From the NCBI RefSeq assembly GCF_022664395.1, contig NZ_JAKRET010000010.1, positions 108,654-172,653 on the forward strand: a stretch of 64,000 nt of DNA, given 5' to 3'. The notes under the pieces are model-generated. The model was not told where the DNA came from, ran no database searches, and saw nothing but the letters and a program-made list of their open reading frames with translations. A program made the translations under genes and the position numbers. The DNA is from Sphingomonas lacusdianchii (GTDB lineage: Bacteria > Pseudomonadota > Alphaproteobacteria > Sphingomonadales > Sphingomonadaceae). Below, one piece after another: positions 55,024 to 63,056 of the stretch; position 1 is the first letter of the stretch, and the number at the start of each line of letters is the position of its first letter.

Positions 55024-57336
55024 ATGGTCGGAACCCACGACTGGATATTGGTGGCGATGTCGGTGCTGATCGCCACCGTCGCGAGCTATACGGCGCTGGA
55101 TCTTTCCGGCCGGGTGCGGGCATCGACCGGACAGGCGCGACATATCTGGCTGGTGACGGCGGCGATCGCCATGGGCGGCGGCATCTGGGCGATGCATTTC
55201 GTCGCCATGCTTGCCTATGGCATGCCCGGAATGGCGGTTAGCTACGACGTGGCGCTGACATTGCTGTCGCTGGCCGTGCCGATCGTCGGAACCGGCATCA
55301 GTTTTGCCGTCATGAACCGATCGGGCGCGGCGATCGGATCGCTCGCCGCGGCGGGTCCGATCATGGGATTGGGCGTGGTGGCCATGCACTATATCGGCAT
55401 GGCGGCGATGCGCATGCCCGCCACGCTGCACTACGACCTTCGCTGGGTGGCGGTGTCGGTGTTGTTCGCGGTCGGCGCGGCGACGACCGCCCTGTTCCTT
55501 GCGAGCAGGAACAACGACATCCGACAGCGATCGGGCGCGGCCGCGGTGATGGGCGTGGCGATCGCAGGGATGCATTTCAGCGGGATGCGTGCCGCGTCGT
55601 TTGCCGTATCGAGCGACACCGACCTGTCGGCCGGCCATAGCGGGCTGTCGCAGACGACGCTCGCCCTGACCGTATCGGCCGCGGCGCTGCTGATCCTGTT
55701 CCTCGCGCTGGTCGCGGCGATGTTCGATCGCCGGTTCGCCGAGATGGCGGCCCGCGAGGCACGGGCGTTGAAACGAAGCGAGGGGCGGCTGCGCGCCCTC
55801 TACCGCGGCACGCCGCTTCCGCTACATTCGCTCGATGCGGCGGGACGCATTGAGCATGTCAGCGATACGTGGCTGCAGTTGACGGGCTATGACCGCGAAG
55901 AGGTCATCGGGCGACCCCTTGTCGATTTCCTCACCGAAGGATCGGCGCGGCAGGCCCGCAAACGGGATCGTGTCGCGCTGATGCGCAACGGCGCCCTGAT
56001 CGACCGCGAGTACCGGATCCAGACCAGGACCGGTGACGTCCGCGACGTCGTGGCCTCGGCCCGCCTCGAATTCGATGCCGAGGGCAAGTTCCAGCACGTG
56101 CTCGGCGGATTGACGGACGTCACCGAGCGCAAGCGGGCGGAGGAAGCGCTGCGGCAAGCGCAGAAGATCGAGGCGATCGGCCATCTGACCGGCGGGATCG
56201 CCCATGACTTCAACAACCTGCTTGCCATCATTCTCGGCAATCTCGACCTGCTGAGCCGACAGGTCGAGGAAGGATCGCGCGCCCAACGCCTGGTGGCGAA
56301 TGCGCGTCAGGGCGCGGAACGCGGCGCGTCTCTGACGCAACGCCTGCTGGCGTTCGCCCGGCGTCAGGATCTGCGACCGGAGAGCGTGGACGTGCCGGGG
56401 CTGGTGGCCGGGCTGTCGGAGATGCTGGAGCGCTCGCTCGGCCCCCGAATCCAGATCCAGACCCGGTTCCCCGCCAGCCTGCCGTGCGCGCATGTCGATG
56501 CGCACCAGCTGGAACTCGCCATCCTGAACATGGCGGTGAATGCGCGCGACGCAATGCCGGAGGGGGGGATGCTGACGATCGCTGCCGCCCTCGACAGCGC
56601 CCCGCCGGGACAGGCCGAGGACGGCAAGGGCTTCGTCCGGCTGGAGATACGCGACACCGGCATCGGCATGGACGGACCTACGCTCGCGCGGGCAAGCGAA
56701 CCCTTTTTCACGACCAAGGGCATCGGGAAAGGCACCGGTCTCGGCCTCAGCATGGTTCAGGGGCTTGCGGCGCAATCGGGCGGCCAGTTGAACATCGACA
56801 GCACGCCCGGCATCGGCACTACGATCCAGTTGTGGCTGCCCGTCGCCATGGTCGAACGGGCCGTCGCACCGGATGCGTCGCACGATGCGTTCACCGAATT
56901 GCCGCCCCTGTCGATTCTTGCGGTTGATGACGATGAACTCGTCCTCCACAACACGGCGGCGATGCTCGAGGAACTGGGGCATCACGTCGTCACCGCACCC
57001 GGCGGCGGCGAGGCGTTGCACCGGTTGCGGCAGATGCCGCGGGTCGACATCCTCGTCACCGATCAGCTCATGCCCAACATGACCGGCGTCCAGCTTGCCA
57101 TCGCCGCAACCGATGCGGTGCCCGGCCTTCCGGTTCTGCTCGTCAGCGGATTTGCCGAACTCAAGGCGCAGGAGGCGGAGCGCTTCGCCTTCCTGCACAA
57201 GCCCTTCGATCGCGTGGACCTGTCGCAGGCCATTGCGCGAACGATCGCCCGAGCGAAAACGACGGGTGCGAGCGATAGCGTCCCGTCACCCGTTGCCGGC
57301 ATCGAGGGCGACGCGCTGCGGATCCTGCCCGACTGA
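55024..57336 (+). CDS. MHYT-PAS hybrid histidine kinase with receiver
   Basis: This membrane protein of about 770 residues begins with the seven-helix MHYT sensor, with three metal-type motifs WAMHFVAM, VAMHYIGM and AGMHFSGM (about 1-245), proposed to sense O2, CO or NO. A PAS domain, the kinase core (GHLTGGIAHDFNNLLAII; NMAVNARDAM; DTGIGMDG; GLGLSMVQGL) and a C-terminal receiver (VDDDE, LVTDQLMPNMTG, FLHKPFD) follow. GTG at 55021 or ATG at 55024 may start it. No transmitter partner is adjacent. Confidence 0.92.
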   Translation: MVGTHDWILVAMSVLIATVASYTALDLSGRVRASTGQARHIWLVTAAIAMGGGIWAMHFVAMLAYGMPGMAVSYDVALTLLSLAVPIVGTGISFAVMNRSGAAIGSLAAAGPIMGLGVVAMHYIGMAAMRMPATLHYDLRWVAVSVLFAVGAATTALFLASRNNDIRQRSGAAAVMGVAIAGMHFSGMRAASFAVSSDTDLSAGHSGLSQTTLALTVSAAALLILFLALVAAMFDRRFAEMAAREARALKRSEGRLRALYRGTPLPLHSLDAAGRIEHVSDTWLQLTGYDREEVIGRPLVDFLTEGSARQARKRDRVALMRNGALIDREYRIQTRTGDVRDVVASARLEFDAEGKFQHVLGGLTDVTERKRAEEALRQAQKIEAIGHLTGGIAHDFNNLLAIILGNLDLLSRQVEEGSRAQRLVANARQGAERGASLTQRLLAFARRQDLRPESVDVPGLVAGLSEMLERSLGPRIQIQTRFPASLPCAHVDAHQLELAILNMAVNARDAMPEGGMLTIAAALDSAPPGQAEDGKGFVRLEIRDTGIGMDGPTLARASEPFFTTKGIGKGTGLGLSMVQGLAAQSGGQLNIDSTPGIGTTIQLWLPVAMVERAVAPDASHDAFTELPPLSILAVDDDELVLHNTAAMLEELGHHVVTAPGGGEALHRLRQMPRVDILVTDQLMPNMTGVQLAIAATDAVPGLPVLLVSGFAELKAQEAERFAFLHKPFDRVDLSQAIARTIARAKTTGASDSVPSPVAGIEGDALRILPD

Positions 57337-57356
57337 CCCTTGCCGATCATCGGCTT

Positions 57357-57506
57357 CTACAGCATGGGAAGCCGCGATGGCCGCCGGCCGAGCGGGAAGG
57401 CCGCATCGATCTGCGCGAGTTCGGTCTGGGTCAGTTGCAGCGCGGCGACGGCGGTGGGCCGGTCCGCGTCGTCGATATACCGGCTTCCCTGACCGATCGC
57501 TGCGAC
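57357..57506 (-). pseudogene. Relic of an aldo/keto reductase
   Basis: One frame reads SVAAIGQGSRYIDDADRP-like N-terminal reductase sequence, then jumps after about 24 residues to a C-terminal piece LTQTELAQIDAAFPLGRRPS ending PML and a stop. Aldo/keto reductases of one bacterial group start with A-(L/I)-G-Q-G-(T/S) and end with a similar LxxxxLAxxDAAFP...ML tail about 230 residues later. The centre is missing and no start codon is present, so this is an internally deleted remnant. Confidence 0.5.
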
Positions 57507-57579
57507 CGACCGCTGGTCGGAACGAACGGACGTCGTTGGACCGGGCTCGCCGCGTACGCTTCACCACTGCCGGTGCCGC

Positions 57580-58140
57580 TCAACGCGATGGGCTGCCCGT
57601 GTCGGCGAACAGTGCGATCACCTCGCGATTGAACGCCGGGATGTCGTCGGGCTTGCGGCTCGTCACCAGGCCTCGATCGACCACGACCGCTTCGTCGACC
57701 CAGTCCGCACCGGCGTTCTGGAGATCGCTCCGGAGCGACGGCCAGGAGGTCAGCCGTCGTCCACGTGCCGCACCCGTCTCGATAATCGTCCATGGTCCAT
57801 GACAGATCGATGCCACCGGTTTGCCGGCGTCGAAGAAGGCGCTCGCAAAGGCGACGGCCTCGGGCAGCGCACGAAGCTGGTCGGGATTGATGACGCCGCC
57901 CGGTAGCAGCAACGCGTCGAAATCCTCGGGCCGGGCCCGAGGAAGTGCGACATCGACGTGGAAGCTGTCACCCCAGTCCGAGAAGTTCCACCCCCTTACC
58001 TCCCCCTCTTTCGGTGAGACGATCCGCGTGTCGGCGCCGGCCTCGTCCAGTGCCTTGCGCGGCTCGGTCATCTCGACCTGTTCGAACCCATCGGTCACGA
58101 GGATCGCGACCGTCAGGCCGTCGAGGGAAGGGGAAGCCAT
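57580..58140 (-). CDS. DJ-1/PfpI family protein
   Basis: This 186-residue type-1 glutaminase-like protein has the nucleophile Cys in SICHGPW, an acidic partner early in VTDGFEQVEMTEP and the block LLLPGGVINPDQLR. PfpI/YhbO-type members act as glyoxalases or protein deglycases or in stress survival. The start at 58140 has GGAGAAA ahead; the longer frame upstream lacks a ribosome site. Confidence 0.92.
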   Translation of the reverse strand: MASPSLDGLTVAILVTDGFEQVEMTEPRKALDEAGADTRIVSPKEGEVRGWNFSDWGDSFHVDVALPRARPEDFDALLLPGGVINPDQLRALPEAVAFASAFFDAGKPVASICHGPWTIIETGAARGRRLTSWPSLRSDLQNAGADWVDEAVVVDRGLVTSRKPDDIPAFNREVIALFADTGSPSR

Positions 58141-58233
58141 GTCGTTTCTCCGTTCAATATCGTGTCGCGATCGGAACCTGTCGTCGCCGCTAGCGTCATC
58201 GCACCGGTCCGCTCGATGCGAAGGCGCTGCCGC

Positions 58234-58267
58234 GCTTTGCGGCAATCGCCGCTTTGCGGCAATCGCG
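58234..58267. repeat. Tandem 17-bp duplication
   Basis: GCTTTGCGGCAATCGCC is followed at once by a second copy differing only in the last base. It lies in the gap between the DJ-1/PfpI and monooxygenase genes. Confidence 0.7.
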
Positions 58268-58350
58268 TTCGGCACGGGCGAGCGGTGCACACAACGGCCG
58301 CATCCGGAGGGGCGGGCGGTCCCGGCGACGCTTGCTGAGGGGGGGCGGCA

Positions 58351-58737
58351 TCAATCACCGACCGGCCCGCTGTCGCCCGGCAATTTGTAGGCGAGGATCC
58401 GGGCGGTCTCGATGCGGGGCGCACCGTCGAACAATTCGGGCGAGCGCGCGACCAGGGCTTGCCCGACCTTGCCGCCGAGATGGGCGACGCGGGCTGCATC
58501 ATCGGGGAATGTGTCGAAGATCGCGAAGTCGTGCTCGCCGAAGCGCACGGCATACCAGCTGGTGGTGCCGGGTTCCTCCCTCACCGCCTCCAGTCCGGCG
58601 CGCAGGAAGGTCTCGACCGCGTCGCCCTTGCCCTGTTTCGCGTGCAGACGGACGAACAGTGCCTCGACGACCGCCGATCGCGATTCGATCGTCGGCGAGG
58701 ATGTCTGGGAACTCGGGCCTGGTGCGATCGCGTCCAT
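58351..58737 (-). CDS. Antibiotic-biosynthesis-monooxygenase (ABM) domain protein
   Basis: This 128-residue dimeric α+β barrel protein of the YgiN/quinol-monooxygenase type includes VVEALFVRLHAKQGKGDAVE, EPGTTSWYAVRFGEHDFAIF and FDTFPDDAARVAHLGG. Such proteins oxidise quinols or similar compounds without a cofactor. GAGGAGAGG lies before the ATG. A GGAAC-N17-CGTC promoter-like pair lies 50-75 bases upstream. Confidence 0.88.
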   Translation of the reverse strand: MDAIAPGPSSQTSSPTIESRSAVVEALFVRLHAKQGKGDAVETFLRAGLEAVREEPGTTSWYAVRFGEHDFAIFDTFPDDAARVAHLGGKVGQALVARSPELFDGAPRIETARILAYKLPGDSGPVGD

Positions 58738-58785
58738 GCGCCTCTCCTCTGCTGGTATTTCGCAGGAACGCTATGCCGCTATCCG

Positions 58786-58811
58786 GACGGCGCTGAGCAC
58801 CCGTACGTTCC
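58786..58811 (-). promoter_or_regulatory. EcfG-like promoter ahead of the ABM gene
   Basis: On the minus strand GGAAC (58811-58807) and CGTC (58789-58786) are 17 bases apart. The general stress sigma factor EcfG of alphaproteobacteria recognises GGAAC-N16/17-CGTT. One base differs. Position and gene type fit. Confidence 0.35.
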
Positions 58812-58898
58812 CTCAGGAGACTTACGCGGTTGCAGCGTTACGGCATCGTCTGTCGCGCTATTGGCGCAGACCTTCCGAACGATTGGTGACAGAGGACG

Positions 58899-58934
58899 GC
58901 TTGGGCGTAATGCCGGAAATAGTTACGCCCAAGC
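58899..58934. terminator. 12-bp perfect inverted repeat after the old yellow enzyme gene
   Basis: GCTTGGGCGTAA (58899-58910) and TTACGCCCAAGC (58923-58934) pair perfectly across 12 bases. It lies about 60 bases past the stop at 58995. There is no U-run, so it may end the operon by a Rho-assisted route or protect the 3' end. Confidence 0.5.
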
Positions 58935-58994
58935 AGCAAAGGCAAATATCGCGTAGTCGTAAAATAGAGGCGAAAGGGTCCCGGCAGCGAGCGA

Positions 58995-60122
58995 TCAGCC
59001 GCGTGATACGGACTTGGCCGGATTCATCTCCTTGAGGATGCGTCCGGCCTCATGCGGTTCGGACCGCAGATATTGCGGAGGTGCATCCACCGATGCGCCG
59101 AGAACCGCCGCCGCATGCCAGGGCCAGCGCGGATCCCACAGCACGCCGCGCGCGATCGCGATCGCGTCCGCGTCGCCGTCCTGCAGGATGGCCTCGGCCT
59201 GATGCGGATCGGTGATGAGACCGACCGCGATGACCGGCATCGACACGGCCTGCTTCACCACCTTCGCGAGCGGCACCTGGTAGGACGGACCGACCGGAAT
59301 TGCCTGCCGAGGATCGAGCCCCCCGCTGGACACGTGGATCGCCGCACATCCGCGAGCTTCGACTTCTGCCGCAAAGATCGCGGTTTCGTCGACCGTCCAG
59401 CCACCTTCGACCCAGTCCGTGCCCGAGACGCGAACCGTCACCGGCCTGTCGGCCGGAAAGGCGGCGCGCACGGCATCGAACACTTCGAGCGGGAAGCGCA
59501 TCCGGTTGGCGAGGTCGCCGCCATATTCATCCTCGCGCGTGTTGGAGAGCGGCGAAAGGAATTGGTGCAGGAGATAGCCATGCGCGGCGTGGATCTGGAT
59601 CGCATCCAGACCGATCCGGGCGGCGCGCCGTGCCGAATCGGCAAAGGCATCTCGGATACGCGCGAGGCCATCGCGATCGAGCGCGAGCGGTGGATGCTCG
59701 TCGGGTTCGAACGGCAGTGCGCTGGGGGCGAGCGTCTGCCAGCCATGCTGGGCATCGGGCGCGATCTGCGCCCCACCGTGCCAGGGCTTTGCCGTACTCG
59801 CCTTGCGTCCGGCATGGGCCAGCTGGATCATCAGCGGCATGTCGGACCAACGGCGCACGCCATCGACGACGCGTTGCATCGCCGCTTCGGTGGCATCATC
59901 CCACAGTCCGACATCGCCATAGGTGATGCGCCCCTCGGGCGTGACCGCCGTCGCCTCGATCGTCAGAGCGCCCGCGCCCGACATGGCCAGCTGGCCGAGA
60001 TGGATCAGGTGCCAGTCGGTCATCGCACCGTCTTCGGCCGAATACTGGCACATGGGCGCGATCACGATACGGTTGCCGAGCGACAGCCCGCCCACGTCCA
60101 GTGGTTCGAAAAGCTTGGCCAT
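58995..60122 (-). CDS. NADH:flavin oxidoreductase (old yellow enzyme, YqjM type)
   Basis: This 375-residue FMN barrel enzyme reduces activated C=C bonds. It includes NRIVIAPMCQYSAEDG with the redox-tuning Cys, LIQLAHAGRKAS, the substrate pair HAAHGYLLHQFLSP, SNTREDEYGG, and the FMN phosphate site. The ATG at 60122 shares a base with the glyoxalase-like stop (TAATG), which fixes the start. It is the last gene of the LysR-linked operon. Confidence 0.95.
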   Translation of the reverse strand: MAKLFEPLDVGGLSLGNRIVIAPMCQYSAEDGAMTDWHLIHLGQLAMSGAGALTIEATAVTPEGRITYGDVGLWDDATEAAMQRVVDGVRRWSDMPLMIQLAHAGRKASTAKPWHGGAQIAPDAQHGWQTLAPSALPFEPDEHPPLALDRDGLARIRDAFADSARRAARIGLDAIQIHAAHGYLLHQFLSPLSNTREDEYGGDLANRMRFPLEVFDAVRAAFPADRPVTVRVSGTDWVEGGWTVDETAIFAAEVEARGCAAIHVSSGGLDPRQAIPVGPSYQVPLAKVVKQAVSMPVIAVGLITDPHQAEAILQDGDADAIAIARGVLWDPRWPWHAAAVLGASVDAPPQYLRSEPHEAGRILKEMNPAKSVSRG

Positions 60123-60577
60123 TACCATTCTCCTACGTTGGGCATCGATGCCCATGGTTCGGCAGGCGCCTTGTGTTCGCCCTGCTGGAGTAGTTCGATC
60201 GAGATGCCGTCGGGCGAGCGGACGAACGCCATATGCCCGTCGCGCGGCGGGCGATTGATCGTCACCCCGGCGGCCTGCAGGCGGGAGCAGGTCTCGTAAA
60301 TGTCCTCGACGTGGTAGGCGAGGTGGCCGAAGTTGCGGCCACCCGTGTAGGTCTCGGCAGGACTGCCATCCTCGGGCGGCCAGTTATAGGTCAATTCGAC
60401 CTCTGCCTGACCGGGCTTGCCCTCGCCGCGATGATCCTCATCGGCCGCCAGGAAAATCAGGGTGAATCGCCCCTGCTCGTTTTCGATCCGCCGGGTTTCC
60501 CTGAGGCCCAGCAGTTCGAAGAAACGAATAGTCGCCTGTGGATCGGCAACCCGCAGCATGGTGTGGAGATAGCGCAT
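60122..60577 (-). CDS. Lactoylglutathione lyase-like VOC protein (paralogue)
   Basis: This 151-residue glyoxalase I-like protein begins MRYLHTMLRVADPQATIRFF, with AEVELTYN, GRNFGHLAY and PDGISIELL. It is close to the protein at 42302-42721, sharing the GVTINRPPRDGHMAFV block and the WASMPNVG ending, but carries an extra loop (about DEDHRGEGKPG) and an insertion before TYTGGRNF. It lies 2 bases after the DJ-1-like gene. Confidence 0.93.
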   Translation of the reverse strand: MRYLHTMLRVADPQATIRFFELLGLRETRRIENEQGRFTLIFLAADEDHRGEGKPGQAEVELTYNWPPEDGSPAETYTGGRNFGHLAYHVEDIYETCSRLQAAGVTINRPPRDGHMAFVRSPDGISIELLQQGEHKAPAEPWASMPNVGEW

Positions 60578-60579
60578 GA

Positions 60580-61275
60580 TCAGGCGCCCTCCGCCTGGAG
60601 GGCTTCCATGACCATCTCGGCCGTGCGCGTGGCCGAAGCAGGGTTCTGTCCGGTCACCAGCTTGTCGTCGCGCAGCGCGAAGGGTTGGAAATCGGGGCCG
60701 CTCTCATGATGCGCACCCAGTTCCTTCATACGGGTTTCGAGCAGGAACGGCACGGCCTGATCAAGGCCCACGGCGCGTTCCTCGCTGTCGGTGAAGGCGG
60801 CGACCCGGCGCCCTGCCACGAACGGCGTGCCATCGGGCTTCTTCGCGGAAACAAGTCCGGCGGGGCCGTGGCAGACGGCGGCCACGATCTTGCCTTCGCG
60901 GTCGAACCGCTCGACCAGTCGCGCGAGCTCTTCGCTGCCGGGATAGTCGAACATCGTGCCATGCCCGCCAGGCAGGAAGACCGCGTCGTAACCGGCCGTG
61001 TCGATGCTGGTGAAAGCGGGGGTATCGGCCATTTCGGCCTTCAGCGCTTCGTCTTTCAGATAGCGCTCGACCGACGCATCATTCTCGCCGTCGGCGTTGA
61101 CGCTGCGCTGGTCGATCGGGATCGCGCCGCCCTTGATCGAGGCCAGCGTCACGTCGGCGCCACCATCGCGAAAGGCGTAGTAAGGCGTGGTCAGTTCTTC
61201 GAGCCAGACGCCGGTCGGCTCGACGCCGGGCGTCATGCGGTCGGCTGACGTGGCGATCATGAGAATGCGTGTCAT
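60580..61275 (-). CDS. DJ-1/Hsp31-like class I glutaminase-fold protein
   Basis: This 231-residue protein of the HchA/Hsp31-like type has the nucleophile Cys in VAAVCHGPAGL, FLPGGHGTMFDYP, a Glu near TGVWLEELTTPYY, and SGPDFQPFALRDDKLVTGQN. Such proteins convert glyoxals without glutathione. GGAGCC precedes the ATG at 61275. It is the first gene of an operon with a glyoxalase-like protein and an old yellow enzyme, divergent from a LysR regulator. Confidence 0.92.
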   Translation of the reverse strand: MTRILMIATSADRMTPGVEPTGVWLEELTTPYYAFRDGGADVTLASIKGGAIPIDQRSVNADGENDASVERYLKDEALKAEMADTPAFTSIDTAGYDAVFLPGGHGTMFDYPGSEELARLVERFDREGKIVAAVCHGPAGLVSAKKPDGTPFVAGRRVAAFTDSEERAVGLDQAVPFLLETRMKELGAHHESGPDFQPFALRDDKLVTGQNPASATRTAEMVMEALQAEGA

Positions 61276-61450
61276 CGGCTTGGCTCCTTTGCGTGCCGGA
61301 TCGCGGAGGCGGGCGAGGGACGATGCTATTGCGGCGATGGCTCGCACCATCCCCGGTCAGAATGCCGGCTCGGTCACCCGTCTGTCCGTCGATGATCATG
61401 CAGGTAAGCAGCATCGCTCATCATGAAACCCAACGGGAATGGCCAACATC

Positions 61451-61466
61451 CATAAATCAATTTATG
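61451..61466. promoter_or_regulatory. LysR-type palindromic site
   Basis: CATAAAT-CA-ATTTATG is a perfect 7-base inverted repeat of the T-N11-A kind bound by LysR regulators. It ends 8 bases before the regulator ATG at 61475, so binding would block the regulator's own translation start region and could activate the divergent operon. Confidence 0.65.
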
Positions 61467-61474
61467 GAACTGCC

Positions 61475-62353
61475 ATGTCCCTGCAGCAGATGCGCACGTT
61501 CATCGAAGTCTATCGCCGTCGGTCGTTGAGCGACGCGGCACGCGCGCTCGGCATCACGCAGCCCGCGGCGTCCCAGCATATCGCCTCGCTCGAGGTGCAG
61601 CTCGGCCATCCGCTTTTCGATCGCCATTCGCGCGGCGTCCGGCCTACGGCGATCGCCGACGACTTCGCCGCTTCGATTGGCGGCAGCCTCGACCGGGCCG
61701 AAGCCGCCTTGGCATCGGCACGCGCGCGGTCGGTTCGCATTTCGGGAACGGTCCACATCGCCGCGCCATCCGACCTGCTGGGCGAGATGATTACGCCAAG
61801 GCTCGGTCCGCTGCTCGACTCGGGGCTTGATCTCCGACTGCATATCGGTGGGCGCGACGCGCTTTATGCCATGCTGCTCGACGACAAGGTGCATCTTGGC
61901 ATCACCGCATCCCGGCCCGAAGACGCGCGGCTTGCCTATCAGGCGATCGGCACCGAAGACCTGCGCGCCGTGGCCGCACCCGCCATAGCCGAGCGGATTG
62001 CGCGCATGCCGCTATGTGAAGCGCTCAATACGGTGCCTTGTCTGGCCTATGATCTTGACCGGCCACTGGTGCGCAATTGGCTGGAGGCGAACCAGATCGA
62101 GGTAGCCCGGCCCCCGGCCCTGACCGCACCGGATCTTCGCGTCCTGCGCTCGGGTCTGTGCGCGGGACTGGGTTGGACGGTTCTGCCCGGCTATCTCACC
62201 GGCGCCGAACGCACGGCCTGTACCCTTGTCGAAATCGCAGCACCTCTCCGCGTGCCGACCAACGCACTCTATCTCGTCTGGGCCAAGTCCTCGTTGCGCC
62301 ACCCCCGCGTGGCCTTTGCGCGCGATGCCCTGTTCGGAGCATTGCAGCCATGA
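61475..62353 (+). CDS. LysR-family transcriptional regulator
   Basis: This 292-residue protein has an N-terminal winged helix (SLQQMRTFIEVYRRRSLSDA, then ALGITQPAASQHIASLEVQL) and a two-lobe effector domain. The start at 61475 was preferred over ATG 61439 because a perfect LysR palindrome lies between the two and the conserved domain starts at the second. It probably senses a reactive carbonyl or quinone and controls the divergent detoxification operon. Confidence 0.92.
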   Translation: MSLQQMRTFIEVYRRRSLSDAARALGITQPAASQHIASLEVQLGHPLFDRHSRGVRPTAIADDFAASIGGSLDRAEAALASARARSVRISGTVHIAAPSDLLGEMITPRLGPLLDSGLDLRLHIGGRDALYAMLLDDKVHLGITASRPEDARLAYQAIGTEDLRAVAAPAIAERIARMPLCEALNTVPCLAYDLDRPLVRNWLEANQIEVARPPALTAPDLRVLRSGLCAGLGWTVLPGYLTGAERTACTLVEIAAPLRVPTNALYLVWAKSSLRHPRVAFARDALFGALQP

Positions 62354-62574
62354 ATGCTCTGACCGTCGATCCATCGGGATGAACGATCGACCGGTTGCTG
62401 GAAGTGGGAAAAGGGACGCGAACGGCCGAATTCAGGGCACTCGGACGCACGGCCTTCGATACGATCCCGACCTTGTATGGTCCCAGCGATCGATGGCGCA
62501 TTCACGACGGGCGAGGAGGGCCACCCCATCGCCAGCTACTTTCGATCACTTCCGGAACCCGAAGGGCCATGCAC

Positions 62575-62602
62575 TGGCGGAGACGGAGGGATCTCGACTC
62601 TC
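62575..62602 (-). other. tRNA-Ser 3'-end fragment (probable attachment-site remnant)
   Basis: On the minus strand the segment ends ATCCCTCCGTCTCCGCCA, which matches the T-arm, the acceptor strand CGTCTCC, the discriminator G and CCA of a serine tRNA with acceptor GGAGACG. No tRNA body precedes it. Tyrosine-recombinase elements leave such a displaced 3' end at their far border. Confidence 0.5.
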
Positions 62603-62648
62603 CATTTAACGGGTTGAAGTAACCTGATATTCTTAGCGGCGCATCCAC

Positions 62649-62670
62649 TCTCCCCACATTTCTCCCCACA
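62649..62670. repeat. Direct repeat TCTCCCCACA x2 (arm-type-site-like)
   Basis: Two identical 10-base copies start 12 bases apart (62649, 62661). Short direct repeats next to a tRNA-derived core are typical of integrase arm-binding sites. No integrase gene is visible before the window ends. Confidence 0.5.
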
Positions 62671-63056
62671 ATTGATGTGAAAAATTTTTAGGGGCTGGAG
62701 ATGGCTCATCCGTTTCGCACCCTCCATAAAGCAGTTCGGTTGCGAGAGCTTGCAGCGATATGACCCAGAAACGGTCATTCCGCGGGTGGGGCTCGCTTAC
62801 CAACTTTTGCCATTCGTTCATGTCGAGAGCGGCAACTTGGCTATTTCAGCCCCCTCGACTTCGAGACGCAGACGCAGCTTAACCACTCTTCCCAGGAAAC
62901 CGGCAGCAGCTCAATCTGCCGCTTCTGCTTGTAGCGGAACTAAGGCTGGCGAGGTTCCTGACCGCGCCTCGTTACGCTTTTCGGCCGCCCCGGTGAATAG
63001 ACGCCAAGGACCGCTTGCTGCATGAGCCATTCGTTAGAATGACAATGGGGGCCAGG

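Larger units (their letters stand above)
62354..63056. other. Gene-poor stretch with tRNA-Ser fragment and direct repeats
   Basis: No reading frame in these 703 bases has recognisable content; a 62-codon frame on the minus strand (62633-62821) is the only one with possible merit. GC content falls visibly right of about 62600. A tRNA-Ser 3' end fragment lies at 62575-62602, and two copies of TCTCCCCACA lie at 62649 and 62661. This looks like the junction of an integrated element. Confidence 0.5.

Noticed and set aside
62395..62622. 75-codon plus-strand frame after the LysR gene
   Set aside because: It has no recognisable content and runs across the tRNA-Ser fragment.
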